Source: Plazaster borealis (lineage: Eukaryota; Echinodermata; Asteroidea; Forcipulatida; Labidiasteridae). From it: a stretch of DNA of 64,000 nucleotides. Positions within the stretch are counted from its first letter, which is position 1. Every line of letters starts with the position of its first letter. The notes beneath the pieces are model-generated. The model did not search any database. It was not told the DNA's origin and saw only the letters and a list, made by a program, of their open reading frames with translations. Made by a program: the position numbers and the translations under genes. Shown here piece after piece: positions 43,153-53,515 of this stretch. The DNA lies in NCBI GenBank assembly GCA_021014325.1, contig CM037472.1, positions 36,356,234 through 36,420,233 of the forward strand, read 5' to 3'.

Positions 43153-44367
43153 CTACGCTAAACGCAAATAATTGACGAAACAAAATCCCGCCCACGTAAA
43201 ACTCCATATGGTTGGGACCACAATGGTCCCTGAAGTTCGAATATGCGCGAGACTTGCATAGTCCGTAGATGGTACTGGTTCTATTGTATGACAGTACACG
43301 TGCTGGTCAGAAGCTTCCATACTGATCACTGGTTCCGTGTACTCAGTGTTCCTAATTGTAGGCTGCAGATTCATGTACGGCTCGGGGTTTGGCTCTAATT
43401 GCGATCTCCCTTTAGCGAGAAGAACTTTGTTCAACCGTTTCTGTCTTAGGACCAGGATGACGAGAAGGATGATGACGATGAACGAAAATGCGAGGAGTAG
43501 TATAGCAGCAACTAACCCGGACAGCAAGGGGACTAGATTATCATTTTGGTTTGGGGGTGACTCTGTCACGGTAGCCGGGGCTGTTGACATCGATATTGGT
43601 GGATTGGGTGTTGATTGTGTCCTTTGCAATGTTGTTGGTTCTGTTGTGGGTTTCTTTGCGGTGATCGGTCCGATTGTACATGACCTACCCATGCCTTGAA
43701 AATACATAGGTGACGTGATTGTGCATGTGAACTGAAGATCACTTTCAGCAACTCCAACTATAAGAGCTAACGACAGTAGTGCAGTATTATCAACGCTCGA
43801 GGATGACAAACTAAACGCTCTAGTTTGATCAGTTATAACATCAATGCTGACTTCTGGATTGGCAATCTCAGACGAACATTTAATTTTAAATATCGTTTCA
43901 GGAAGTACTTCAATTGGTCCAACAGGGGAACATACAGGAAAGGACTCATTAGGAAAGTACAACACTGATAATGTTAATTTGTCAGTAGCTAAAATGTCGG
44001 TGCTTCCGTCCGAGTTGTACAATCCAACATTACACATATAATCGTTGGCGTCTTTCCTTTGCAAGTCGGTGATTGAAAACTCTATAACGTAGACCGTACT
44101 AAACGGCCATTCACTATGGAAGCTGTAGCGTGGATCATTCTTTACATAGAATGTCTCAACCCAAATCAGAGTCCCATCAGCTGTCCTCCACTCCACAAAC
44201 TGATATGGCTGGAGGTATTCAGCCGTACATTTCATCCGAACCTCCCCGCCCTCCTTACAGTCGGCTACTGGTGTAAGGAAATCAGTGTACACGCTAGGGT
44301 GACCGCCTACACCAAGAGGCGAGCCCCACATACTAAACAAGAAAATGTACATCAAACCCGTCGACAT
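43153..44367 (-). CDS. Mosaic two-Ig-domain receptor with tyrosine tail
   Basis: Single-exon ORF of 404 aa. Signal peptide 1-22. V-like Ig ~26-135 (C47, W60, KDANDYMC with C112). C2-like Ig 138-236 (core C164/C215, extra C146/C230). The ectodomain is close to the 35 kb gene (NESFP-CSP, SSEIANPEVSIDVITDQTR, the TTEPTTLQRTQ stalk). From about residue 278 it turns to the other lineage: LVPLLSGLVAAILLLAFSF in the membrane span, RQKRLN after it, and a tail EPYMNLQPTIRNTEYTEPVI matching the tandem trio. Tail tyrosines Y331 (YMN), Y343, Y358 and Y370 (TDYASL). The last ~30 residues (TSGTIVVPTIWSFTW...) match neither lineage and are hydrophobic, possibly read-through. An unpaired extra Cys (C37, KEGG preceded by DC) is present. 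Confidence 0.85.
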   Translation of the reverse strand: MSTGLMYIFLFSMWGSPLGVGGHPSVYTDFLTPVADCKEGGEVRMKCTAEYLQPYQFVEWRTADGTLIWVETFYVKNDPRYSFHSEWPFSTVYVIEFSITDLQRKDANDYMCNVGLYNSDGSTDILATDKLTLSVLYFPNESFPVCSPVGPIEVLPETIFKIKCSSEIANPEVSIDVITDQTRAFSLSSSSVDNTALLSLALIVGVAESDLQFTCTITSPMYFQGMGRSCTIGPITAKKPTTEPTTLQRTQSTPNPPISMSTAPATVTESPPNQNDNLVPLLSGLVAAILLLAFSFIVIILLVILVLRQKRLNKVLLAKGRSQLEPNPEPYMNLQPTIRNTEYTEPVISMEASDQHVYCHTIEPVPSTDYASLAHIRTSGTIVVPTIWSFTWAGFCFVNYLRLA

Positions 44368-44399
44368 AATTGCTCTCTTTTATCTCCGGAGTTTGAAGC

Positions 44400-45227
44400 C
44401 ACAGGTTGAAAACGATGAAAGGCGAAGATGCTGAAGTAAAGACTTGTGCGATTGAGTATTAATGCTGTTTTCTATCTATGAGGTTTTATGACACAATAAT
44501 TTATTTGAAACGCACCAGTGCCACTTATTTCACGGGACAGCCTTGTGGACTACGTTGTACTGTACTTTTTAACACTACATATTCTTCAATCACAATAGGT
44601 CTGTCAATCACTTGTCAACCAGTCAGGCACAGAATTCGAAGGATATTTTAAAATAACAAGCCCATGCAACATCGATGTAGCTTTAGGAACTTAAAAAACA
44701 TATCCTTATTACTAAAGGGTCATGTAAATAATGGTGTTCCAATTGACAAGAGCAATGTCGTTGTCTTTTACATATGGATTGGTGGCCAACAAAAATATAT
44801 TCAACCTGAAAGTGGTGTTTCTTTTAGATAAACTTGGAGAACAAAAAATACCTGTCTGAAATACTATGTGCTAGAAATTTGCCCATGAACATTCACATTT
44901 ATTTTGAATTAAATTGTTTGCGGTTCCCATTGCATACAGGATTCAAACTGGCCATCGTAACCCGGCACATTCTGTCGTCTACAATGCGGGGTCTAGGGTT
45001 CGAATCTCACCCAAGTATAGCATGTTGACAATTTTCCCGCAGAACTTGGAAAGCTCCGTGTACAGTGCTTTAATGACACATAACATTTAACGTGCATGTA
45101 TTATTAACTAAATTTACAATCGATTGTACTGAATAAAAATGAACTTTTCCAAAACCAATGATTTACTGTGGTAGGCCTATAGTTTGTCTTTAATAGACGC
45201 CCTTGCGTGCGACGTCGCAAGCTCAAA
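44400..45227. other. Intergenic with a SINE fragment
   Basis: 44939-45078 matches SINE family S1: ATTCAAACTGGCC..., B-box-like GGTTCGAATCTCACC, and the GCAGAACTTGGAAAGCTC...ACAGTGCTTTA body. Nothing else recognised. Confidence 0.5.
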
Positions 45228-45466
45228 CTGCGCCCTCACTTGTCAAATGTACGTCCGTTACAGGCCCAATAATTTCATTGGATTGGATACAATGATTTCA
45301 TTGGATAAACGTGCAGTAACGTAAGCTTACCATACCTGCGCCCTCACTTGTCAAATGTACGTCCGTTACAGGCCCAATGATTTCATTGGATTGGATACAA
45401 TGATTTCATTGGATTGGATACAATGATTTCATTGGATAAACGTGCAGTGACGTAAGCTTACCATAC
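45228..45466 (+). repeat. Direct duplication (~108 bp) with inner 24-bp repeats
   Basis: CTGCGCCCTCACTTGTCAAA ... GTAAGCTTACCATACC occurs at 45228-45335 and again at 45336-45466. The second copy is longer because the inner unit CAATGATTTCATTGGATTGGATA is repeated once more. Confidence 0.85.
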
Positions 45467-45639
45467 CTATGTTATGATTGGTCCGATGTTATATAGTTTG
45501 TCAGCTTGCCTTCGGTCGTCTGCATGCAGCGTTTGCTGTGCATAATGTTTCTTCATGCATGTAATGTTGTTTTATTAACTTTGTGGTATGAGTACATGTA
45601 AGCCTACGTGTGAACTGACTGCGAATCTCCATGTGAAAT

Positions 45640-46184
45640 GGATGGAGGTCAAAGGTACATCTAAGGGAACTATCTTCGTTTTTTTCATAACGTGATCAAG
45701 CACCAAATCAAGTAATCATTCTATGACCAATGTCAAAAAAAACTACCTTGAAAATGTGCAGTACAACAAGATCTATATTTACAGAAAAAAATACGCGATC
45801 AGGCTGAAACCTCGTATGTATTCAAGCCGGGATGTGTTACATCCACAATTTGAGGCCAAATCACGATGACGTCATCAAGCGTCACGTGAAATCACCTCAA
45901 AAGTACACTTTTCAAAGATTTATATTTACAGAAACAAAATGTACGATAAAGCTGAAACTTTGCATGTATTCGACCCAGGATGTGCGACATCAAAAATTTG
46001 AGGTCCTGTTCTAATGAAAGGTGCAGGTTTTTTTTCCCAGATATTGATATACACAGCAATAAATGCTTGGTCTAGCTGAATTATTAGCTTACATTTAATT
46101 GAAATGCTGGGCTGTGTTACATCTAAGATTTGAACGTCATGCCGAGCACCTTGTTTTTGTTATGTAACAAAAACTTTTGTTTAG
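45640..46184 (+). mobile_element. Second Helentron-like 3' end and body
   Basis: Ends GAGCACCTTGTTTTTGTTA, hairpin partner TAACAAAAAC, then TTTTGTTTAG before T: the same 3' plan as the element at 11970-15493, with TTAG in place of CTAG. The body includes ~130 bp repeats around ATATTTACAGAAA...TGAAAC...GGATGTG and a GATGACGTCATCA block. The left border is not defined. Confidence 0.5.
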
Positions 46185-46586
46185 TTATTGTTTATGTGTT
46201 GCAATGGTCATCTACATAGACTCACCTTTGTGCGTAGATCCGCTCTCGGCACCGTACTTGATAAAGCGATGTCACAATGCGTCATTATAAAAGTTTACTT
46301 GCATTATAATTATTAACCCTGATACAAGTCACGTGGTATGATGCACTTCATTTGGGGCCAATGATGCTCAGGTACAATTGTCGTTGAGGGCTTGTGGCTC
46401 CCATCAAGTTCTAAAAAGAAAAAACCGTAGGCGGGATAAATTCATTTCATTTGTGTTCATTAGGCTTGCCAGGTAAATTGCTCAGTGTATCACAAGTGCG
46501 TTCGATATTGGGTGTTTCGGACGCTTGATGATGTAAAAGTGACTTTTCAACATTAATGGTTTATCACTGCAACCGCTAATTGTAGC

Positions 46587-47612
46587 ATGGAGCCGGACGT
46601 CTTAATGTCGATCATTTTCCAATCTGTGATCGGAATTGTGGGAATTCCTGGTAATTGCCTCATCATCTTCGTTTACTCCAAGAAGCGGCTCACGATGAGT
46701 CCGCATGTGTTTATCTTTGGTCTGGCGATTGCCGATCTCAGCTCCTGCCTCTTCACCCCGGCCATAATCTTCCAAAGGGTCGCCAGCTACGACAGCGACT
46801 TCCTCTGTCGGTCCGTTACATTCGTCAATTACGTGACCGTATATATGTCCGCTTTCCTCAGCACGTCTATCGTGGTCGACCGCTACCTGGCAATCTGCCG
46901 TCCACTTCTGCGATGGATGACCGTTCGAAGAGCCCAGATCGTGGTAGCCTGTTGTGTGCTCATTTCGGTCGTTGTCAGCATCCCGGTCTTTGTGTCTTAC
47001 AAGGTGATTTTATTTACGCTCGATTCAAAGCCACAAAGAACATGTACATTGGACAACGACTCCTCGTTCTTTCAAGCTCTTATGCTCATTTTGCTGTACT
47101 TTTGCTCCATCGCCACACTACTTATTACAGTGGTAATGTTCTGGAAGATGTGGAAGGCTGTCCGCAATAGAATGGCCATTTTCCCGGTGGACAAAGTTAT
47201 AGCAACAGTGTCTAAAGGGCAGCAAGATAACGCGTCATCCACAGATGGTAGTGACCAGATAAACCTACGACTGACTGTATCTCCCATTTCAATCAACAAT
47301 GTCGGTAGCCGTGGACCCCCCGAGCCTCAAAACTCATTTCAGTTTGCTAGAAAGACTACTAAAACTACTAAAATGCTACTCGCCGCAACCGCAGTCTTCT
47401 TTCTTACCTGGGCGATAGCCCTGTGCACTCTGTCAATTCCCAGGTCCACAGTCAGCAACGTGAAGATACACAGTGATGTTGGCTATGTAATCATTAAGTT
47501 ATTGACTATAACGTTCTACATCAATCATGCAATAAATCCTTTCATTTACGGATTGATAAATAAACGATTCAGGGATAAGTGTCAGAAATATTTATCCTGT
47601 TGCAAAACGTGA
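46587..47612 (+). CDS. Class A (rhodopsin-like) G-protein-coupled receptor, orphan
   Basis: Intronless ORF of 341 aa. An in-frame TAA at 46554-46556 lies upstream with no ATG between, so the start at 46587 is well supported. Seven spans: ~8-30, 41-63, 78-100, 116-137, 162-186, 261-284, 296-321. Hallmarks: PGN (N23, 1.50), LAIAD (D50, 2.50), C74 at the top of TM3 paired with C153 in ECL2, DRY 98-100, NPFIY 317-321, and a CC near the C end (338-339) for palmitoylation. The N terminus before TM1 is only about 7 residues with no glycosylation site, and ICL3 is long (~70 aa, Ser/Gln-rich). TM6 reads FFLTWAIAL, so the Pro of CWxP is absent, and the usual Trp of TM4 is not seen. The pattern suggests a peptide or amine-like orphan of an expanded lineage; the ligand cannot be assigned. 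Confidence 0.92.
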   Translation: MEPDVLMSIIFQSVIGIVGIPGNCLIIFVYSKKRLTMSPHVFIFGLAIADLSSCLFTPAIIFQRVASYDSDFLCRSVTFVNYVTVYMSAFLSTSIVVDRYLAICRPLLRWMTVRRAQIVVACCVLISVVVSIPVFVSYKVILFTLDSKPQRTCTLDNDSSFFQALMLILLYFCSIATLLITVVMFWKMWKAVRNRMAIFPVDKVIATVSKGQQDNASSTDGSDQINLRLTVSPISINNVGSRGPPEPQNSFQFARKTTKTTKMLLAATAVFFLTWAIALCTLSIPRSTVSNVKIHSDVGYVIIKLLTITFYINHAINPFIYGLINKRFRDKCQKYLSCCKT

Positions 47613-48465
47613 AACAAACAGACCGGGAAGAGACAAAGACACGGGGTATAAAATCGGTAAATTAAAAGAAAATTCAAAGAATATATTTAAACTGTCAAAG
47701 AAAATGTCGACGTGAACGTGAATAACTTGCTGAGTGGACGTGGGATGTTCTCAAAAGGTTATACTTTAATGATTCCTTAATACTGTAAAAAAATAACTTT
47801 CTTTTGTTTTCAAACAATGACCATCATTTTGTTTGGTCGGGCTGAAGATACTGGGCTGCCACAAATTTTAAAAATTTTGAATATTTCAAAATTCAGAATT
47901 TATGTGTACAATTATTGATTTGATGGCATTGTTTTAATAGGTAGTTTTTAAAACTCGCGGCTGTGACAGTTCAAATAAATAGTAATAATAATCTTTAATA
48001 CACGCAATTTTGTATGTGTATCCATAAAGGCGCTCTCCTTTTTCATCTAAATGTCTTGAAAGTTGTCTGGAGCATAGATTTTGAATCGGGACGTGTTATA
48101 ACATTTGAATAAACAAAATCCGTTCACGATTGATCAATTTATGAGAAAACAAAAACAATAAAAGGTATTTTTGTTTTCTCATAAATTGGTCTACAAAATG
48201 GCAGACCGTGTTAGTTCACAAAGTAAAAGGAAAACCACACAATTTCGAGGGATATTTGTGTAAACATCTTTCCAATAGTATAACAAACGCTTTTTTGTAC
48301 ACCAAAGCGCCCAAACCAAAGGCAACGTGTCCCTTAAATGTTGCAGCCAAGAGGCGTTTTCCCCCATATGTTTTTGAAATTGATGCGGCGGTTTTGTTTT
48401 CTCTTTTCTTTCCTCTTCCTTTAAAAACACCCATTATAATTCTTGGTGTGCCGGTTCAGTGGATT
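47613..48465. other. GPCR downstream region with a 21-bp hairpin
   Basis: 48135-48155 (CAATTTATGAGAAAACAAAA) and 48168-48188 are exact inverse copies around a 12-base loop. 47990-48000 contains AATAAT/TTTAATA words; no clear AATAAA close to the GPCR stop except near 47966. No further gene supported. Confidence 0.5.
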
Positions 48466-48466
48466 A

Positions 48467-48670
48467 AAGGGTGCTTACAACATTGGTAGAAATATAAATG
48501 TTCACATATTTGCACTTTACGTACATGGCATAAAGATGGTCATGGTGGGAAAACTTCCCTCCTCTTACCTGTAATGCTAACTTTTGAGGAACGAGTCAAA
48601 CAATTAGTTATGATTCCGTTACAACTTTCAAATATTATAGAGGATTTTCATGCTCTTTTTAAGATGATAC
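48467..48670 (+). mobile_element. Family C MITE, left part
   Basis: AAAGGGTGCTTACAACATTGGTA ... GGCATAAAGATGGTCATGGT matches 4351-4440. The right end is not recognisable. Confidence 0.55.
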
Positions 48671-49849
48671 AAAGATTGTGAATCTATTCTGTTGACTGTT
48701 GTAGTTCAGGAAATATAATTTTTCTAAATATTAAACTTTGATTTGGTGTAATTTGATATGTGGTTACGTTATCCTATATGAAAAATGTCCAGTTGTATTG
48801 TGTTTCATATCGTTAATGTAGGGAACCCAAGTGCGCCCTCAGTGTTTATATTATGAAAAGTTTACTTTTGGAGTTGTCACGTGACAATCTCTCTCTTTTT
48901 CTATAGCTTCGTTTCTTGAAAGAGCACATTTTATTTGAGTGGTATTTTTCTCTAATTTTGTAGGGAGCATGGCTCTGGCCATGCTCCAAAAAGCTATTTA
49001 TATGGGAGTAATAGAGGTGTAGAGATATCAGTGAGTATTATTTTGTATGCAAACCCTCATTTATACCTGAACTACTGTGATTTTTAGGGCTCTATTTTGA
49101 TCGGAATCATTGTAAAACCATGTGTGTATTTGCCAGGCAGCACCGTCACACGTGCGTCCGTGTAGCCAGATCGTGTGTGCTGACCTTTTTGTGACCTTTT
49201 TTTGACAGTGCATTGTGTAGTTGTGTAGTGTATATTATTGTGACTTTTTGCATTGTATTGCATATTTTGTGCAATTGTATTGGAGAAATTAAACCAGTAA
49301 AGGAGAGTTTATTTCATTTTAGACGTCATTGATTGCATTTATTATTATTGATGTATATTGGCGAATCCTCGTCCTTTTTAAATAGAGGACCGGCCTCCTT
49401 CCCGTGTCTCTACATTAATAATCGATGATATATAAGACAAAATATCGAGGACAGTTTGTGAGAAAACAAAACAATTATATTTTGGACCTGATGTACGTTG
49501 CTGCCGTGACGTCTCTAAGACGTACTAACGCATTTTTGTGAAAGTTTAAATGTCAAAGAAGATTTCGTCCACTGAAACATCTTCAAATTCCTTTTAATGT
49601 TGACTCCGCTGCACCCTATAGTGCTTTATAACATGTTTCATCTCAACTTCCGGTCGAACAGAAGGAAATATCAAATCACACTCCGAGCAGGTGTAATTCA
49701 AGTTCTTTCAAACGATCAGAAGACTGTGAATTTATCTCTTGTAGTTCATGTCATATATATTTTTGTAAACGTTGATTTTATATAATTTGACATGTGATTA
49801 TGTAATCGTGACGTCAGAGCCTCGGTGCTATAAAAATTTAAGTGTACTT
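48671..49849. other. Intergenic, no gene recognised
   Basis: AT-rich sequence without recognisable coding frames or repeats that I can name. Confidence 0.45.
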
Positions 49850-50273
49850 TAATAATATAATAATAATAATATCGAAGTCTTATATAGCGCACGTATCTAC
49901 CAAACAAGGTACTCAAGGCGCTTAGTATATACTTTTTAAACAGAAAGATGGGTTATTGAAGTTATGAATTATGAGACCCAATTATGTAGCACCTTATAAT
50001 GTTTTTTACAAGGTGCTACGGCGCATTCAGCAGCCACAACCAGGAACACCGGGGCGAACTCCTTCTCTTTTCGATAAGTGCACTGGGTTCTTTTACGTGC
50101 ATTACACAATACACGGGACCAACGGCTTTACGTCCCATCCGAAGGACGAAGCAATGGTTAAGTGTCTTGCTTAAGGACACAAGTGTCACGGCTGGGGATT
50201 CGAACCCACACTCTGCTGATCAGAAACACCAGAGTTTGAATTCGGTGCTCTTAACCGCTCGGCCACGAGGTCC
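49850..50273 (-). mobile_element. tRNA-derived SINE with LINE-type 3' tail
   Basis: Read on the minus strand, it starts GGACCTCGTGGCCGAGCGGT with A box (TGGCCGAGCGG) and has B box GGTTCGAATCCCC, typical of a Ser/Leu-tRNA-like head. The 3' end reads AAGCGCCTTGAGTACCTTG ... GCGCTATATAAGAC followed by (ATT)n, which resembles the 3' end of the LINE at 51571-53140. The interior also matches a common marine-animal SINE body (TAAGCAAGACACTTAACCATT). Confidence 0.8.
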
Positions 50274-50852
50274 AGGTTCTTTGCGAACCTGGAAGAGTCG
50301 ATCAGAAAAATAAGAAAACAAAACCTGGGAAAATTGAAGTATGACACGTGACGCTTGCCCACCAATCCAATGACAAGGATCTATGTTTGATTTATATAAA
50401 ACAAAATATTAACCGCATTTCGTTCGTGCGTTCTCGCAGAATACACTCATATTTCCACTCGTGATCATATTCTGCGACAATGCACTCACATGCATTCAAT
50501 ATGATTTGTTTGTGTATGATACTTGATGAAAACACAAGCTTCGAATGAGAACTATAAAGGCTATCTAGTAGAGGTGTATACCAGACAAAAGATTATTAGA
50601 GGAGCATTCTCCTCGTTACGGTTTTACATCAGTCATAAGGCATAAAATATTAAATTAAATGTATAGGCCTACGCAGTAACTATTGTTAAATATACACCGG
50701 TACAACGCTTTGGGTGGACATAACCCGAATATAGTACCAGTAAGTAATTTTTATAAGCATAAAATAGTATACTTACTATGTCACTTGCCAAAGCTTCTGT
50801 GACGGGTATATTTGTGACTGGTATCCTGCAGATAGCAGAACATTCTTATTAA

Positions 50853-51218
50853 AGGCACTGTACACGTTTGGTAATTGTCAAAGACCAGTGTTCTCACTTG
50901 GTGTATCCCAACATATGCATAAAATAACAAGCCTGTGAAAATTTGGGCTCAATTGGTCATCGAAGTTGCAAGAAAATGATGAAAGAAAACACACCCTTGT
51001 TGTACAAATTTGTGTGCTTTCAGATAGGAACATAAACTTCTTGCAAGAAGTTTTTATTATTTTAGTGAGAAGTTACCTCTTTCTCAAAAACTGCGTTACT
51101 TCAGAGGGAGTCGTTTCTCACAATGTTTTATACTATCAACAGCTCTCCGTTGCTTGTTACCAAGTAAGTTTTTATGCTAATATTTGTTTTGAGTCATTAC
51201 CAAACGTGTACGATGCCT
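50853..51218 (+). mobile_element. TTAA-type MITE, family A
   Basis: AGGCACTGTACACGTTTGGT ... ACCAAACGTGTACGATGCCT, flanked by TTAA (50849-50852 and 51219-51222). One of the best-kept copies in the window. Confidence 0.85.
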
Positions 51219-51229
51219 TTAAAGCAATA

Positions 51230-51405
51230 TTTTCTGCAAAGTGGCTCCGTGAAATTGCTTAATAACAACTTTCTTCCAAGCAAAGATGAGCAGGATACCA
51301 GTCGCAGACTGCACACGTGAAATGACATTTTGGCTGGTAACCTTTATTTTGGTTATCATAATTTTGTGCTTAATCAGCAGATCTTTGAAACTAGCCCCAG
51401 GTGTT
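51230..51405. mobile_element. Diverged copy of the 42641 MITE
   Basis: GAGCAGGATACCAGTC and TTTTGGCTGGTAACC are shared with 42641-42832, and ends of the GGCTCCGTGAAA / TTTGAAACTAGCCCC type remain. Confidence 0.5.
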
Positions 51406-51673
51406 GTTTGATCCCATACAGTCCAGTTTGTCAATTTTGTCCGAATTACATAAAGTAATTCTATTCCAAAGTCCTTCTCGAAATTTATATTGTTACGGGA
51501 AACTCACAATAAACGCTGCTGGTAATACTTCCATAAGCACTCTGTTTGAATCAAACGGCAGAAAACAAAATAATAATAATAATAATAATAACTGGATTTA
51601 TATAGCGCTAAATTACCAAAGGATGCAAGGCGCTTAAGGAGAAAAGAAAGACCAAAGTAAAGGGGACAACCAG

Positions 51674-52270
51674 CTACAATTTGGAGAACAGGTGAGTCTT
51701 GAGACCCTTTTTGAAGGACAAAACAGTCTTCGCGTTTTTAATTGGGACAGGAAGACCGTTCCATAGGCGGGAGGCAGCAGTGGAAAAAGCTCTCTCACCA
51801 GCTAGTTTGCGTGACTTGTTCACCACGAGGGATATAGCATCATAGCTTCGAAGGGAGTATGGGCAGTCGTGGATTTCAAAAAGTGAAGAGAGATAATCTG
51901 GAGCAATGTGATTTATTGATTTGTAGGTATGGACCAGTGTGCGGAACTCAATACGTTGGGCTATTGGGAGCCAGTGTAGTTGTCTTAGAAGTGGTGAGGT
52001 GTGGGAGTGTTTTGGCATCTGAAAGATTAGCCTAGCACATCTGTTTTGAAGTCGTTGGAGACGAGAAATGTCTTTCATGGAGACGCAGTGCAACAAACAA
52101 CAGCCGTAGTCCAGCTTAGAGAGGATCAGGGCACGGACTGCATTGTGGCACGCATCAAAGTCAAGAAATCTTCTGATCCGACTGAGGTTACGGATATGCC
52201 AGTTGAGAGAGCGACAGAGCTGTGTGATGTGATCAGACATATTCATGTCAGCGTTGAAGACAACACCCAA
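51674..52270 (-). pseudogene. LINE post-RT C-terminal region
   Basis: 198-codon open piece with the typical post-RT signature of L2/CR1 LINEs (NRCARLIF, RQLHWLPIAQRI, FSTAASRLWNGLP, FKKGLKTHLF). Frameshifted relative to the RT upstream. Confidence 0.75.
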
Positions 52271-52338
52271 GTTCCTGATGGAGGGAGAGGGACGAATAAC
52301 AAGACTGTTGATATTGAGAGTGAGGTGTTGAAGGCGTT

Positions 52339-52758
52339 TTAAGTGAGAGGGGAAGATGCAATAAAGAACTCCGTCTTATCTGGATTCATCTTGAGTTTAT
52401 TAGCGACCAACCAGGATTGAAGTTCTTTCACGCACTGGGACAGTCTGAACAAGGCACAGGCAGCATCTCCCGGCTTAGTGGGGTCGAAAGTTAAGAATAT
52501 CTGAACATCATCGGCATAAATGTGGAACTGGAGAGAATGACGACGGATAATTTGACCAATAAAGTGAGAGTAGTAGGTGAAGACCTGTGGACCAATGACG
52601 GATCCTTGGGGAACACCGTGTTTGAGTTGTGCTTCAGTTGAGAGAGCTCCATTTGACACGCACCCGACTAACTCTGTCACTAAGGTACGACCGGAACCAG
52701 TGAAGGACATCTCCGTCAAGACCAAATGCATCTTCGAGACGGTGCAGCAGGATACCAT
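52339..52758 (-). pseudogene. LINE RT fragment with YADD
   Basis: Carries HGVPQGSVIGP and YADD with the following Q/E-LQSWLVANKLKMN block; overlaps in another frame with the piece at 52634-52860. Confidence 0.75.
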
Positions 52759-52854
52759 GGTCTACTGTGTCGAATGCTGAAGACAAGGCGATCATGACGA
52801 GAAAGACACCCTGCTGTCTATCGATGGCTCTGAGGATTGTATCCTGGACAACAT

Positions 52855-53515
52855 TAATCGCGAATATGTGCGCAGACTTGTGCAATGTCGTGAAATTAAT
52901 CGCGAAAATGTGCGCAGACTTGTGCAAACATTTTTCAGATGTCGTGAATTTTTTTTGCATACTTTGTTGCATACCTTTGAATAAAAATTCTAAAGATCTG
53001 GGGAGTTTCTTGCGTCCACTCGAGATATGCAGTAGGCTAGTCATTGTAGCGGTAGTCATTACTGTGAGGCGAGGTGGTATTCCGAGTGGCGAGACTTGTC
53101 TTGGTGCCAAGTTCCTGGGTACACTTGTATAGTAATGCACGTGAGCCTAACTACGTTCCTGCTATATGCCACGTACTCCCTAAGTCACTAACAAATTGTC
53201 CGTAACTATGACATCATCCCAAAGGTAAGGGACAAAGTATGCAATCAAATTCACGACATTGCACATATTCGCACACGTCTGCGCACATTATTTGCGATTA
53301 ATTTCACGACATCGCACAAGCTGCGCACACATCATCGCGATTAATTTCACGACATCGCACAAGTCTGCACACACATTCGCGATAATTTTCACGACATCGC
53401 ACAAGTCTGCGCACATTTGCGAATGATTTCACGACATCGCACAAGTTTGCGCACATATTTGCGATTAATTTCACGACATCGCACAAGTCTGCGATAATTG
53501 CGATATGCGATGTCC
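52855..53515. repeat. ~40 bp minisatellite in two inverted blocks
   Basis: The unit TCGCGAA-ATGTGCGCAGACTTGTGC-ATGTCGTGAAATTAA occurs about two and a half times on plus at 52855-52950. It occurs about seven times in the opposite orientation at 53240-53515 (TTTCACGACATCGCACAAGT). The spacer 52951-53239 is not repetitive by eye. Confidence 0.8.

Larger units (their letters stand above)
51571..52950 (-). mobile_element. 5'-truncated L2/CR1-like LINE
   Basis: Minus strand. RT block with SSAFDTVDH, HWFRSYLSDR, HGVPQGSVIGP, the catalytic YADD (in FHIYADDVQIF) and NKLKMNPDKTEF, then a C-terminal region (SKLDYGCCLL, HWLPIAQRIEFRTL, YKSINHIAPDYLSSL) ending at 51674. The 3' UTR ends in AGCGCTATATAAATCCAG plus (ATT)n at 51571-51592. 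Frames change near 52650 and 52300. The motif A line reads VMIALSSAFD: the first catalytic Asp is Ala. Confidence 0.85.

Noticed and set aside
48191..48489. Open frames on both strands near 48.2-48.5 kb
   Set aside because: No recognisable domain and they run into a family C MITE; both strands open equally.
51001..51200. Conserved peptide frames such as SEGVVSHNVLYYQQLSVACYQVS seen at several places
   Set aside because: They are chance frames within family A MITEs and recur with the repeat, in both orientations.
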